From JAQWRV01 sp045564915 (lineage in GTDB: Bacteria > Pseudomonadota > Alphaproteobacteria > Rhodospirillales > Rhodospirillaceae): a stretch of 64,000 nucleotides of DNA. The stretch covers positions 124,001 through 188,000 of the forward strand of contig JBJLGL010000001.1 in the NCBI GenBank assembly GCA_045564915.1. Direction: 5' to 3'. The number at the start of each line of letters is the position of its first letter. Position 1 is the first letter of the stretch. Below are positions 45,883 to 54,620 of this stretch, in pieces. The position numbers and the translations under genes are program-made. The notes under the pieces are model-generated. The model was not told the DNA's origin, searched no databases, and saw nothing but the letters and a program-made list of their open reading frames with translations.

Positions 45883-46878
45883 TTAACCCTTTACTAATTG
45901 AGACAACGGCACAAAGGGAAAAGGGTTGGCCGGAAATTTATGACCCGATAGTATTTTCCTAGCCTGAGTGCAGTCTTTCGCTAGTTGAGCCTTAAGCGCT
46001 TCTACACTGTCAAATTTCTTTTCAGGCCGAATAAACTCCACCAGTGCAGCCCGAACTTGTTTTTGATAAATTTCTTCCTGAAATTCAAAAAAATGTACCT
46101 CAAGCAAGACATCAGACTTATTGAAGGTGGGCCGACGACCAAAATTCGCAACCGCGTCGTGCCAAACAGTTTTACCCCCGCGATCCACTCCTGCTCTGAC
46201 AGCATATACGCCCTGTTTAGGATTGTGATGTTGGCCCAAGGGCAGATTAGCAGTTGGAAAGCCAAGAATCCGGCCCCGTTGATCACCATGTTCAACACGC
46301 GCTGCTATTTCCCAATACCGGTCAAGAAGAATAGCAGCTTCCTTACAGGAGCCTTCCGCCAAGAACTCCCTGATAGTAGTAGATGACACTTGAGCCTTAT
46401 CGTCTATTCTAAATTCTTCAACGGCGGTAACACCAAAACCAAATTCCGCGCCATGGGTTTCTAATAAGGCTGCATTGCCACCGCGCTTACTGCCAAACAC
46501 ATAGTCGTAACCTACAACTACATGAGATACTTCAAGCCCATCCACCAGAAATCTTTTAACGAATTCATCCGCTGACTGTCTGGAAAACGCTGCATCAAAT
46601 CGTTGAACGTAGAGGTGCTCTACTCCCATTATGCGCATCTGCCGACACTTTATTCTAAATGGACTAAGCAGGAAGGCATCTTGATTAGGTGTAAAAAAAG
46701 CCCTCGGATGAGGTTCAAATGTCATCACGGCTAGTGGCACTTTCTGATTCTGTGCAATCTCCTTAGCCTTAGTAATTACTGCCTGATGCCCGCGATGAAG
46801 CCCATCAAAATTACCTAATGCAACAACACAACCCTTTAAATCCGGCTCAATGTCGTCGATGTAGCGAACTATACGCAT
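45883..46878 (-). CDS. ribF: bifunctional riboflavin kinase / FAD synthetase RibF
   Basis: This 331-residue RibF phosphorylates riboflavin to FMN and adenylates it to FAD. The N-terminal FAD synthetase domain has VALGNFDGLHRGHQAVI and the TFEPHPRAFF segment. SSTTIREFL bridges to the C-terminal riboflavin kinase domain with GRILGFPTANLPL and GVYAVRA. Size and motifs are normal. It lies between the MaoC gene (17 bases upstream) and ileS on the same strand. Confidence 0.95.
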   Translation of the reverse strand: MRIVRYIDDIEPDLKGCVVALGNFDGLHRGHQAVITKAKEIAQNQKVPLAVMTFEPHPRAFFTPNQDAFLLSPFRIKCRQMRIMGVEHLYVQRFDAAFSRQSADEFVKRFLVDGLEVSHVVVGYDYVFGSKRGGNAALLETHGAEFGFGVTAVEEFRIDDKAQVSSTTIREFLAEGSCKEAAILLDRYWEIAARVEHGDQRGRILGFPTANLPLGQHHNPKQGVYAVRAGVDRGGKTVWHDAVANFGRRPTFNKSDVLLEVHFFEFQEEIYQKQVRAALVEFIRPEKKFDSVEALKAQLAKDCTQARKILSGHKFPANPFPFVPLSQLVKG

Positions 46879-46895
46879 AAAGAATAAATGTCCGT

Positions 46896-47333
46896 TTAGC
46901 TTTTTGTGGGCAGCATCAGGTTGGCTTGCCCTTCCAGAACGGTTTTACCACCAACTTCGCAGACTGTTGAAAAGGTCACAAATTTCTTCTCTTGCACCTT
47001 ACCAGTTACAGTAACTCTTGTAGTTACTGTGTCACCGATTTTAACCGGCGCCCGAAATTTTAACGATTGGGAAACATATATTGAGCCTGGACCCGGCAAT
47101 TTTGTGCCAAAAACCGCTGAAATGAAACTGGCTGTCAACATTCCATGTGCAATCTGCTCCTTAAACATAGTGCTAGACGCATAATCCGCATCCAAATGAA
47201 CTGGATTAGTGTCTCCGGACACTTCGGCATACTTGATGATGTCTTCCTCGGTAACAATTCTTGTTAAGTCTGCCTCCTGACCTTCCTGAAGGTCCTCAAA
47301 AAAATATCCAGTGGCAGAATTGTCTTTTGTCAT
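46896..47333 (-). CDS. MaoC-family (R)-specific enoyl-CoA hydratase
   Basis: This 145-residue single hot-dog domain has the hydratase-2 motif: D41 and H46 in SGDTNPVHLDADYA, followed by AHGMLTASFISAVFGTKLPG. The PhaJ-like group hydrates trans-2-enoyl-CoA to (R)-3-hydroxyacyl-CoA, feeding polyhydroxyalkanoate or fatty-acid metabolism. No pha genes are in the window. It starts the ribF transcript and is divergent from the lipoprotein gene at 47377. Confidence 0.87.
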   Translation of the reverse strand: MTKDNSATGYFFEDLQEGQEADLTRIVTEEDIIKYAEVSGDTNPVHLDADYASSTMFKEQIAHGMLTASFISAVFGTKLPGPGSIYVSQSLKFRAPVKIGDTVTTRVTVTGKVQEKKFVTFSTVCEVGGKTVLEGQANLMLPTKS

Positions 47334-47376
47334 GCGACTATGCCTTTACTGACAAACTTGTGACAGGGAGAATATT

Positions 47377-47787
47377 GTGCGGGGAACACAATCAGTTCAG
47401 CTGCAAAGGGTCAAGAAAAACGGTGTCAACAGCCGAGCCTCACAATGTTTGCCTAAGACTTTTCGCAACAGCCTAACTGGTATCGTCCTTTTTAGCATGT
47501 TGGCCGCCTGTGCGGCGCCATCAGACGGCTGGCATCAACCCGTCAAGAATGAAAAATTGACTCAAGCCGATTACCGATCTTGTAGGGATCAGGCGGAAGA
47601 GAGGACCCTAGAGCTTAATAGTGACAATAGATCAGGATTCGGAGTGCTTAGCAGAGGTCGGACCGGAACCTTTAATCCCAGGGGCGATAACCCTATGGCA
47701 ATTGCTGAGAAGTCAGATAACAACGCTATTTTCAAATCCCTTGTATCAAATTGCATGATCTTGAAAGGGTACTTTCAGCCCAATTAA
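47377..47787 (+). CDS. small hypothetical lipoprotein
   Basis: This 136-residue protein of unknown function begins with GTG. A hydrophobic stretch ends in the lipobox LAAC (42-45), so C45 is the likely acylation site. The 30-residue n-region is long, and a TTG at 47449 would give a shorter, more usual signal. The mature part has two cysteines spaced as in small envelope proteins (YRSCRDQA and VSNCMILKG), a region rich in Gly/Arg, and ends GYFQPN. No family recognised. Confidence 0.55.
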   Translation: MRGTQSVQLQRVKKNGVNSRASQCLPKTFRNSLTGIVLFSMLAACAAPSDGWHQPVKNEKLTQADYRSCRDQAEERTLELNSDNRSGFGVLSRGRTGTFNPRGDNPMAIAEKSDNNAIFKSLVSNCMILKGYFQPN

Positions 47788-47933
47788 GTCTAAAGTAAGG
47801 AGCCAGAACCTTCTCCGGTGTTCTGAATAATATTTTTCATGAGTGCGGACTGTTCAAATTCAATAAAAAAGCATTGCATGCAATTGAACTTAACCGGACG
47901 ATAAGGCAAGGATTATGTTGTAAGGGGGAAACT

Positions 47934-48371
47934 ATGGCGATCCGAAGACAGGATGCTCTCGGTTACCAAATTGGCCTGCTGAGCAGACTATTTGACAAGG
48001 CTTTGGAAGAGCATCTAACAAGTTTTCAGGTGTCACCGGGGCAATTTCCCGCCCTAGTCATGCTCTATGAGCAAGACGGCCTAACACAGGCTGAACTTTG
48101 CAAACGCATCCAAGTAGAGCAGCCTACTATGGCCAATACCCTAAATCGAATGGAACGGGATGACCTGATACGACGGGTTCCTGACCCACAAGACAAACGC
48201 CGTGTCCATGTCTACCTCACAGACCAAGCAAAAACCTTCAAACAGGACCTAATAGACGCAGCGCGGGCCGTGCCGAGCCAAGCGTTGGTTAATTTCAGCA
48301 CAGTCGATCAGGATGCCTTTTTCCGTTATCTGGCCAAGATAATAGAGAATTTACAGGATAAGGAAGCCTGA
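47934..48371 (+). CDS. MarR-family transcriptional regulator
   Basis: I choose the ATG at 47934, which has aggggga upstream; a longer form from 47874 has no ribosome site. The 145-residue protein has a winged helix-turn-helix: LTQAELCKRIQVEQPTMANT (50-69) is the HTH, and the wing contains DPQDKRR (84-90). MarR proteins are dimeric repressors released by small, often aromatic ligands. It is followed by a 520-base gap and the TonB operon on the same strand, which it could regulate; that is inference. No obvious efflux or degradation partner adjoins it. Confidence 0.9.
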   Translation: MAIRRQDALGYQIGLLSRLFDKALEEHLTSFQVSPGQFPALVMLYEQDGLTQAELCKRIQVEQPTMANTLNRMERDDLIRRVPDPQDKRRVHVYLTDQAKTFKQDLIDAARAVPSQALVNFSTVDQDAFFRYLAKIIENLQDKEA

Positions 48372-48891
48372 CTGGATCAGCGATAGGGGGTTTATAAGCA
48401 GAGATAAGAAAGATCGATAGAAGACAAAATGAGCCTTCTACTCCTCCCGAAAAGTACATTCTAGCTGCAGTCTAGACAGAAAATCCTATAAAGATCTTAT
48501 GAACTCGGTGGCCAATCGTACAATTTTTGTTCATTGGCCGGACATTCTGAACTGAGACATCGGTTTCTTTGGTTTTAATGGTGTTAGTTGGTGGTCTACT
48601 ATGGCTCTTCTACTTGCGAATCGCCCCGTTTAATGTCACCAAGAATGCCTGTTGCCAAGGTCGAAAGACCCATACAAATCAGTTGTAAGGGTGCAAAATA
48701 CCTTTGCTTTTACGCTTTTGGTGCGATTGATTCGCTTTGTAGTGAATAAATGGTTGATTCTAAGGTGGGCGCTGGTCCATTACGTCCACTTGCCTGCCAC
48801 GGCAGGGTGGATATCCGTGCGGATCAAAATGACCTAATAATTAATTGGGTTGGATTCGGTAATCGTTGTTAGGGAAAAGGGGACCGCACAC
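48372..48891. other. 520-base region upstream of the TonB operon
   Basis: This long gap carries an inverted repeat ggccaat / attggcc at 48510-48516 and 48533-48539 with a T-rich spacer. A tight palindrome, cctgccacggcagg, lies near 48791-48804. Either might bind a regulator such as the upstream MarR protein or an iron regulator. A 61-codon frame at 48652 is present but has no ribosome site or family match. The DUF3450 start has aagggga upstream at 48877-48883. Confidence 0.45.
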
Positions 48892-49701
48892 ATGCGGAAC
48901 GCTATGAAAATATTTATGTCAGGCCAAAATGGGTCAGCAGTCGTCAGCCTCGCGCTTTTGCTAGCTATTCAGCCGTTTTTTTCATCATCGACTATGGCCC
49001 AGGAGCTAGAAGCCAACAAGCAGCAAGTCTTGCTGGCGCAAGCTGAAGGCAATCAAGCTCAAGAGCGCATCAACGAACTAGACGATGAGACTGCCGCGCT
49101 AGAATCAGAGTACAAGGCAGTTCTGCAGCAACTTGCCACTCTTCGGCAGTATAACGACCAGCTACGCGAGTTGATTGCAGCTCAGGAAAACGAAATCGCC
49201 GTCACTCAGCGCGACATTGATCGTGTCACTACAATCGACCGCGAGGTGGTTCCTTTGATGCTGCGTATGGTTGATGGCCTGGAACAATTTGTTGAATTAG
49301 ATGTCCCATTCCTAATCGAAGAGCGCCGCAGTCGAGTGGCTGGTCTTAAGAACCTTATGCTGCGCGCGGATGCAAGCCCTGCTGAGAAGTTTCGCAGAGT
49401 GCTTGAAGCATACCAGATTGAGAACGAATATGGGCGTACGATTGAGGGAAGCCGCGGTGTTGTAAATACCGACGACGGAAGACAGATTACAGTCGACTTC
49501 CTCCGTGTGGGCCGGGTAGCACTTTTCTATAAGACACTGGACGACGCGCAGCTCGCGCGCTGGAACCAAGACACACGTAACTGGGAAGCCATCGATTCGG
49601 GCTTTGTAACACCAATCAAGCAGGCTCTCTCTATTGCAAGAGAGCAGGCTGCACCTGACCTTTTACTTCTACCGATCGATGCTCCGGAGGCCGCCCAATG
49701 A
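48892..49701 (+). CDS. DUF3450 protein of TonB energising operon
   Basis: This 269-residue periplasmic protein from ATG 48892 has a signal peptide ending near TMAQE. A long coiled coil (about 35-110, rich in Gln/Glu/Leu) follows, then a DUF3450 domain with VDFLRVGRVALFYKTLD and NWEAIDSGF. DUF3450 proteins accompany extended TonB-ExbBD systems, including the TtpC-type set of vibrios. The coiled coil may span or organise the periplasmic complex. The stop overlaps the next gene by 4 bases. Confidence 0.86.
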   Translation: MRNAMKIFMSGQNGSAVVSLALLLAIQPFFSSSTMAQELEANKQQVLLAQAEGNQAQERINELDDETAALESEYKAVLQQLATLRQYNDQLRELIAAQENEIAVTQRDIDRVTTIDREVVPLMLRMVDGLEQFVELDVPFLIEERRSRVAGLKNLMLRADASPAEKFRRVLEAYQIENEYGRTIEGSRGVVNTDDGRQITVDFLRVGRVALFYKTLDDAQLARWNQDTRNWEAIDSGFVTPIKQALSIAREQAAPDLLLLPIDAPEAAQ

Positions 49702-51065
49702 GCTGCATAACTAGATCTTTAGCCGCCGCCATATTAATGACTGCCGGATTGGTGGCACCGGCTCCAATTGCGTGGGCCCAAGAGTCTTCTCCAGCTCAGT
49801 CTTTGCAGGAATTGCTTGGCCGTGTGCGGGAAGGACGAACCACGGATGATCGAGCTAACCAGGCCCGTGTCCGCGAATTTCAGCAGCAAAAGGCCTCACA
49901 GCAAAGACTGCTTGATGAGGCTAAAGCAGCCGTGGTTCGGGAGGAAAATCTCAGTGAGCGTCTTGAAGCCACTTTCCAAGAAAACGAAATTCGTTTGGCT
50001 GAACTTGAAGCAGTTCTTGAAGAACGTCTCGGTGCTTTTGGTGAGCTATTTGGCGTTGTTCGTCAGGTTGCTGGTGATACCCGAGGTCAACTTCGCCAAT
50101 CTCTAATCAGTTCCCAGCTACCAGACAGGGATGATGCCATTGACTCTTTGGCCCAAAGTACAGAACTACCAGAACTCTCTCAGCTGGAGAAGCTTTGGTA
50201 TACTCTGATGGAAGAGGCCGCAAAACAGGGTGATGTAGTTCGTTATGAAGCCCCTGTCGTGACAGTAGACGGCAACGAGAAAAATGCCTCTGTGGTTCGC
50301 ATCGGACCGTTCACGGCTCTGTCTGAAGGCAAATTCGTAGACTACTTGCCAGAAACGCAACGGCTGACTGAACTGGCCCGTCAACCCGGCTCTCTTTTCG
50401 TGAATGCTGGTGAGGATATCTACAATGCCCAGTCAGGCGTTGTTACAGCTGCTGTTGATCCGTCGCGTGGCGCATTGCTTGGACTTTTAGTCCAAACACC
50501 TTCTCTTCAGGAACGGATAGACCAGGGTGGTCTTGTTGGCTACGTCATCATTACACTTCTCGTACTGGGTATTCTGCTGGCCCTGGTACGTATCATCAGC
50601 CTATCTATGACTGCTGCCCGAGTGGGTGCCCAAAAACGGCAGCCCACAGGTAACGCCAATAATCCGTTAGGGCGTGTAATGCAGACCTATGAACAAAACA
50701 CAGGTATGGATGTAGAGAACCTGCAGCTTAAGCTTGACGATGCCATTTTGAAGGAATTACCGGCTCTTGAGCGTGGGCTATCCACTATTAAAGTGCTAGC
50801 AGCAATTTCGCCCATGCTGGGACTGCTTGGGACAGTAACCGGTATGATAGAAACATTCCAAGCAATCACCCTTTTCGGGACTGGGGATCCGAAGATGATG
50901 GCAGGTGGTATTTCACAAGCTCTGATCACTACAGTTCTTGGTTTGACTTCAGCTATCCCGCTTATCCTGCTGCACTCGATTGCTTCTGGCAGGTCTAAGG
51001 CTGTCATTGAGGTGCTAGAGGAGCAAAGTGCTGGGATCATCGCAGGTCACGCCGAGCGCTCATAA
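49698..51065 (+). CDS. MotA/TolQ/ExbB proton channel protein, long TtpC-like form
   Basis: This 455-residue protein has a signal peptide (WAQE near residue 28), a periplasmic coiled coil (about 30-125), and a periplasmic domain to about 270. A transmembrane helix (YVIITLLVLGILLALV) and the C-terminal MotA/ExbB domain follow, with AAISPMLGLLGTVTGMIETF and PLILLHSIASG. The extra periplasmic part distinguishes TtpC-like ExbB from the short form, which follows at once. These proteins couple the proton gradient to TonB. TAATG overlap with the next gene. Confidence 0.9.
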   Translation: MSCITRSLAAAILMTAGLVAPAPIAWAQESSPAQSLQELLGRVREGRTTDDRANQARVREFQQQKASQQRLLDEAKAAVVREENLSERLEATFQENEIRLAELEAVLEERLGAFGELFGVVRQVAGDTRGQLRQSLISSQLPDRDDAIDSLAQSTELPELSQLEKLWYTLMEEAAKQGDVVRYEAPVVTVDGNEKNASVVRIGPFTALSEGKFVDYLPETQRLTELARQPGSLFVNAGEDIYNAQSGVVTAAVDPSRGALLGLLVQTPSLQERIDQGGLVGYVIITLLVLGILLALVRIISLSMTAARVGAQKRQPTGNANNPLGRVMQTYEQNTGMDVENLQLKLDDAILKELPALERGLSTIKVLAAISPMLGLLGTVTGMIETFQAITLFGTGDPKMMAGGISQALITTVLGLTSAIPLILLHSIASGRSKAVIEVLEEQSAGIIAGHAERS

Positions 51066-51592
51066 TGGTAGCTGCATTCGACATATTCGGTCAGATCCAG
51101 CAATTTCTGGAGAAGGGAGGGCCGGTTCTTAATGCCATTATGGTCATCACATTCTTTATGTGGGCGCTCATTGTAGAGAGATTTATCTACTTTGGGGTCT
51201 TTCATAAGCGTATCGTTGCTGATGCGTTGAATCATTGGAATGCGCGTTCGGACCGGAAGTCATGGCATGCCCGCCATATCCGGATGCAGTTGATCTCAGA
51301 AGTCCGTGAGAATACGGTCATGGGGCTAGGCTTTATCGCCACTTTAGTAGCACTTTGTCCAATGTTTGGTTTGCTTGGTACTGTCACAGGTATGGTAGAG
51401 GTTTTCGACGTGATGGCCATTACCGGTTCATCCAATCCGCGCGCCATGGCTGGCGGTGTTTCAAAAGCAACGATCCCAACGATGTCTGGCATGGTTGCCG
51501 CTTTGTCGGGGCTCTATTTTAGCTTCCGCCTTGCCCGCAAGGCGCAAACAGAAGTGCTCGAGGTAGCTGATGCCCTCGAGATTGATCACTAA
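51065..51592 (+). CDS. exbB: ExbB proton channel protein, short form
   Basis: This 175-residue inner-membrane protein has three helices: near residues 15-38, around 80-105 (GLGFIATLVALCPMFGLLGTVTGM), and near 125-150. It forms the stator channel with ExbD that energises TonB. The conserved GLLGTVTGMVEVF and GGVSKATIPTMSGM blocks are present. A strong ribosome site (aaggaggt) follows its stop for exbD1. Together with the long form, this operon encodes two ExbB types. Confidence 0.92.
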   Translation: MVAAFDIFGQIQQFLEKGGPVLNAIMVITFFMWALIVERFIYFGVFHKRIVADALNHWNARSDRKSWHARHIRMQLISEVRENTVMGLGFIATLVALCPMFGLLGTVTGMVEVFDVMAITGSSNPRAMAGGVSKATIPTMSGMVAALSGLYFSFRLARKAQTEVLEVADALEIDH

Positions 51593-51603
51593 GGAGGTCC
51601 TCA

Positions 51604-52002
51604 GTGGCACGACGTCACAAAGCTGGAGGTGATGAAGCTGAAGTTGACATGACACCGATGCTAGACATCGTGTTCATCATGCTCATCTTCTTCATCGTCA
51701 CCGCAACCTTTGTCAACGAGCGCGGATTAGACGTGACGCGGCCGGATTCAGATGACCCACCGGAAACAGCTGCGGTCACTATTCTGATTTCTATTTCTGA
51801 GGCTGGTGTTATTTCTATGGAAGGCCGAAATATAGACGTGCGTGCGGTACGTGCCAATGTGGAACGTTTAATTGCAGAAAATCCTGAAAGCTCTGTGGTT
51901 GTACAGGCTCACCCTCAATCCGAGAGTAATCTAATGGTTGGTGTTATGGATCAGGCTCGTCTCGCAGGCGCAGCTGGTGTTTCCATAGCCGAACTCAATT
52001 AA
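51604..52002 (+). CDS. exbD: ExbD biopolymer transport protein, first copy
   Basis: This 132-residue ExbD begins with GTG after an excellent ribosome site. It has a cytoplasmic N-terminus, a single membrane helix with the proton-carrying aspartate D21 (MTPMLDIVFIMLIFF), and a periplasmic domain with VERLIAENPESSVVVQAHP. The helix and its DNA are almost identical in the next gene, which marks a tandem duplication. Its N-terminal segment is a little shorter and the periplasmic sequences diverge. Confidence 0.92.
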   Translation: MARRHKAGGDEAEVDMTPMLDIVFIMLIFFIVTATFVNERGLDVTRPDSDDPPETAAVTILISISEAGVISMEGRNIDVRAVRANVERLIAENPESSVVVQAHPQSESNLMVGVMDQARLAGAAGVSIAELN

Positions 52003-52014
52003 CGGAGACTGAAT

Positions 52015-52419
52015 GTGGCAGCGCGCTTAGCACAAAAGGAAAAGGATGAAGCGGCCGTAGATATGACACCGATGCTAGACATCGTATTTATCATGCTCAT
52101 CTTCTTTATTGTCACCGCAACCTTCGTTAAACAATCTGGCCTTGAGGTCACTCGCCCTCCGGCAGAAACTGCAGAAGATCAGCGTCGCGTTAGTATTCTT
52201 ATTGCGGTTGGACCGGGCGACTCAGTATGGATGGACAACAAAGAGGTAGATGTAAGAGCCGTGAGAGCTGGTGTAGAAAAACTACTCGCAGAGAACCCGC
52301 TAGGCTCAGTTGTCATACAAGCAGACTCGAAATCAAAATCAGGGATACTTATGCAAGTGATGGACCAAGTCCGTCAAGCCGGTGCCCCGGCCACAGCGAT
52401 TGCTACAGAAAAAGAGTGA
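52015..52419 (+). CDS. exbD: ExbD biopolymer transport protein, second copy
   Basis: This 134-residue paralogue of the previous gene has D22 as the helix aspartate (MTPMLDIVFIMLIFF). Its periplasmic part contains VEKLLAENPLGSVVIQADS and ILMQVMDQVRQAGAP. It begins with GTG 12 bases after the first copy. Two ExbD may form a heteropentamer-type stator or serve alternative partners; that is inference. A GTGA overlap joins it to a small frame that leads into tonB. Confidence 0.92.
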   Translation: MAARLAQKEKDEAAVDMTPMLDIVFIMLIFFIVTATFVKQSGLEVTRPPAETAEDQRRVSILIAVGPGDSVWMDNKEVDVRAVRAGVEKLLAENPLGSVVIQADSKSKSGILMQVMDQVRQAGAPATAIATEKE

Positions 52420-52532
52420 GTGAGACAAGGCGCCATATAACTGTTACCGTTGAGAATGGAGATTCACCTCTGGGTCGTTTAAAATCTGCACCTAAGTCGG
52501 CAATACGGTTCACAACTGCGGGAGGGGGGTAA
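52416..52532 (+). CDS. possible 38-residue protein between exbD and tonB
   Basis: A GTG overlapping the exbD stop by four bases opens 38 codons (start VSETRRHITVTVEN, end FTTAGGG). It closes with TAA six bases before the tonB ATG. The tonB ribosome site (ggagggggg) is inside its last codons, as in tightly coupled operons. It fills an otherwise unusual 118-base gap exactly. Its own ribosome site is weak, and the chance of a 38-codon open frame is not small. No family known to me. Confidence 0.4.
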   Translation: MSETRRHITVTVENGDSPLGRLKSAPKSAIRFTTAGGG

Positions 52533-52537
52533 AGACG

Positions 52538-53158
52538 ATGAGTTCAAATACCATACGGGTAGGGGCATCCATTCCCTTAGCCATCGTTGTAACTATAGCC
52601 CTGTTCTGGCTGATGAATTATCTGATCACGCACGGTATGGATGCTATCACAGAAGAAGTGCAGGGCTCGGCAATCGACTTCACACGGGTTGATCGAGATG
52701 AGACAGTCCAAGCCAAAGACCGCGCTTTACCGGACAGACCAGACAAGCCGGATGCTCCACCACCACCCCCACCTATGAACCTTAATGCAAATACCGCGCC
52801 AGATTCCGGTGGTTTAGGAATTAATGCCCCAGCGTTCTCGCGTGGATTGAACTTGGATCGCGCTGGCCTCGCTGCGCCAACCGACGGCGATGCTATTCCT
52901 CTGGTTCGCGTACCCCCACAGTATCCGCAGCGAGCAGCATCGCGCGGGGTCAATGGTTGGGTGCAACTTGAATTCACCATTACAGAGACAGGTGGTGTTG
53001 AAGACATTATGGTGATTGCAGCGGAACCTACAGGCTATTTCGAAAGAGCAGCTGAGCGTGCCCTAGCAAGATGGAAATACAAGCCGAAGATTGTCGATGG
53101 GCGCCCAGCACGCCGTTATAACAACCAGGTTGTGATCACCTTCGAGTTAGAGGACTGA
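52538..53158 (+). CDS. tonB: energy transducer TonB
   Basis: This 206-residue TonB has one N-terminal membrane helix (about 10-30) and a short proline-rich spacer (PPPPPPM near 72-78). The C-terminal domain of about 90 residues begins PLVRVPPQYPQRAASRGVNG and ends with RWKYKPKIVDGRPARRYNNQ. The periplasmic spacer is short compared with E. coli TonB. It transmits force from ExbBD to outer-membrane receptors. No receptor is in the window. It is followed by the TPR gene after about 56 bases. Confidence 0.93.
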   Translation: MSSNTIRVGASIPLAIVVTIALFWLMNYLITHGMDAITEEVQGSAIDFTRVDRDETVQAKDRALPDRPDKPDAPPPPPPMNLNANTAPDSGGLGINAPAFSRGLNLDRAGLAAPTDGDAIPLVRVPPQYPQRAASRGVNGWVQLEFTITETGGVEDIMVIAAEPTGYFERAAERALARWKYKPKIVDGRPARRYNNQVVITFELED

Positions 53159-53214
53159 TCAATAGATAAAAGGTTGACTGCAAGTTCATTGCAGCAATGA
53201 GGAGGCTAGACCCA

Positions 53215-54528
53215 ATGAAATTACGTAGTGTGATAGGTGGATTGGTAAGCTGCATAATCCTATTCAGCTATTCAGGTGGTCCCGTTATTTTACCAGGCTT
53301 ATCCGTTGGCGTAGCTCTGGCGCAGGAAGAGAAAAAGCCAGAGAAGCCAAAGACTGTAAAAGTTCAGGCTATGAAAAAGCCAACTTATGAAAGGCTCACA
53401 GCCGCTCAAGAGGCCATTGAATTAAAAGATTATGCGACCGCAGATATACAACTTCGAGAGGCTCTTGCAGACCAAAAAACTAATGAATACGAAAAAGCGT
53501 CAGTCTGGATGACCTATGCTTATCTCTATGCCGAACAGGAAAACTATAACGGGTCCATTACCGCTTTCCTAAATGCAATCAGCTTGAGTAATCCGGATGA
53601 GGGCACCGGCTTGCCCCGCGGCCAAGTAATCTCTACTAAATATAATCTTGGCCAGCTTTATATGGTGGTCGAGCGCTATCAGGATGCTATAAATATTCTC
53701 GAAGAGTGGCGTCGGGAAGCAGAAAGCGTTAATTCTGGGGCATTAGTACTGTTGGCTAACGCCTACTTCCAGCTTGAGCGCTATAGGACCGCTATTCCAT
53801 TAGTAATTGAAGCCATTGATCTAGAGCCGGAACCACGCGAACAATGGTACCAACTCCTCCTAGCCGCCTATTTCGAACTTGAAGACTATGTCTCTGGTAA
53901 AGATTTGCTGGAAATTATGGTCGATTTGTTTACGACTAAGAAAGCATATTTTATACAGTTAGCGGCTCTCTATGGAGAGCTTGACCGTGACGAGGAATCT
54001 TTTGCTGTTCTCGTAATGGCTGATAAGCAGGGATTCCTAACTGAAGAATCCGAGCTAGTTCGTCTGGCAAGGATGTATATGTTTCAGGAAACGCCTATTA
54101 AGGCCGCTGAAGTTATGAACCGTGGCTTTAAGAATGAGGTAGTAAAACGGAATTCTGAGAACCTTGAGATTCTTGCCAATGCCTATTTTAATTCTCGCGA
54201 ATTCGCTAAAGCCATTCCACCTCTAAAAGAAGCAGCTGACCGGTCGGATAAAGGTAAATTATCCTATCGATTGGGACAGGCTTACTTGCAAGATGAGGAA
54301 TGGACTAAGGCTGAAGATGCCTTAAGCAAAAGCTTAGATAAAAAGGGTATGAGCGAGAGCGATGAAGGGATGGCTTGGATGCTCATTGGAATTACCCAAC
54401 TTGAACGTGAGCGCTATACAGCTGCTAGGCGTTCCATGGTTAGGTCACAAAGATTCAAGAATACTAAATCGGATGCGGGAAAGTGGATCCGCTTCCTGGA
54501 TCAAAAGATTGCCACTGCAGGATCCTAG
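53215..54528 (+). CDS. exported TPR-repeat protein of the TonB operon
   Basis: I choose ATG 53215, which has gaggagg nine bases upstream; the ATG at 53197 overlaps that site. The 437-residue protein has a signal peptide (GVALAQE near 38) and a lysine/proline-rich start. About nine tetratricopeptide repeats fill most of the rest (for example YLYAEQENYNGSITAFLNAI and YNLGQLYMVVERYQDAINIL). TPR proteins are standard in TtpC-type TonB operons and probably scaffold the periplasmic complex. An intrinsic terminator ends the operon just after it. Confidence 0.88.
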   Translation: MKLRSVIGGLVSCIILFSYSGGPVILPGLSVGVALAQEEKKPEKPKTVKVQAMKKPTYERLTAAQEAIELKDYATADIQLREALADQKTNEYEKASVWMTYAYLYAEQENYNGSITAFLNAISLSNPDEGTGLPRGQVISTKYNLGQLYMVVERYQDAINILEEWRREAESVNSGALVLLANAYFQLERYRTAIPLVIEAIDLEPEPREQWYQLLLAAYFELEDYVSGKDLLEIMVDLFTTKKAYFIQLAALYGELDRDEESFAVLVMADKQGFLTEESELVRLARMYMFQETPIKAAEVMNRGFKNEVVKRNSENLEILANAYFNSREFAKAIPPLKEAADRSDKGKLSYRLGQAYLQDEEWTKAEDALSKSLDKKGMSESDEGMAWMLIGITQLERERYTAARRSMVRSQRFKNTKSDAGKWIRFLDQKIATAGS

Positions 54529-54555
54529 GATCATATAACTCTTAAGGAATACCAT

Positions 54556-54590
54556 ATCCGCCGCTAGACATCGTCAGCGGCGGATTTTTT
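54556..54590 (+). terminator. intrinsic terminator after the TonB operon
   Basis: A perfect 10-bp GC-rich inverted repeat (atccgccgct 54556-54565, agcggcggat 54576-54585) with a 10-base loop is followed by six T. It lies 27 bases after the TPR stop. Classic rho-independent form. Confidence 0.9.
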
Positions 54591-54620
54591 GCGTATCGAA
54601 TCTCAAGCGATACCTATTTC

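Noticed and set aside
48652..48837. 61-codon frame in the gap before the TonB operon
   Set aside because: No ribosome site, no recognisable family, and composition like non-coding sequence.
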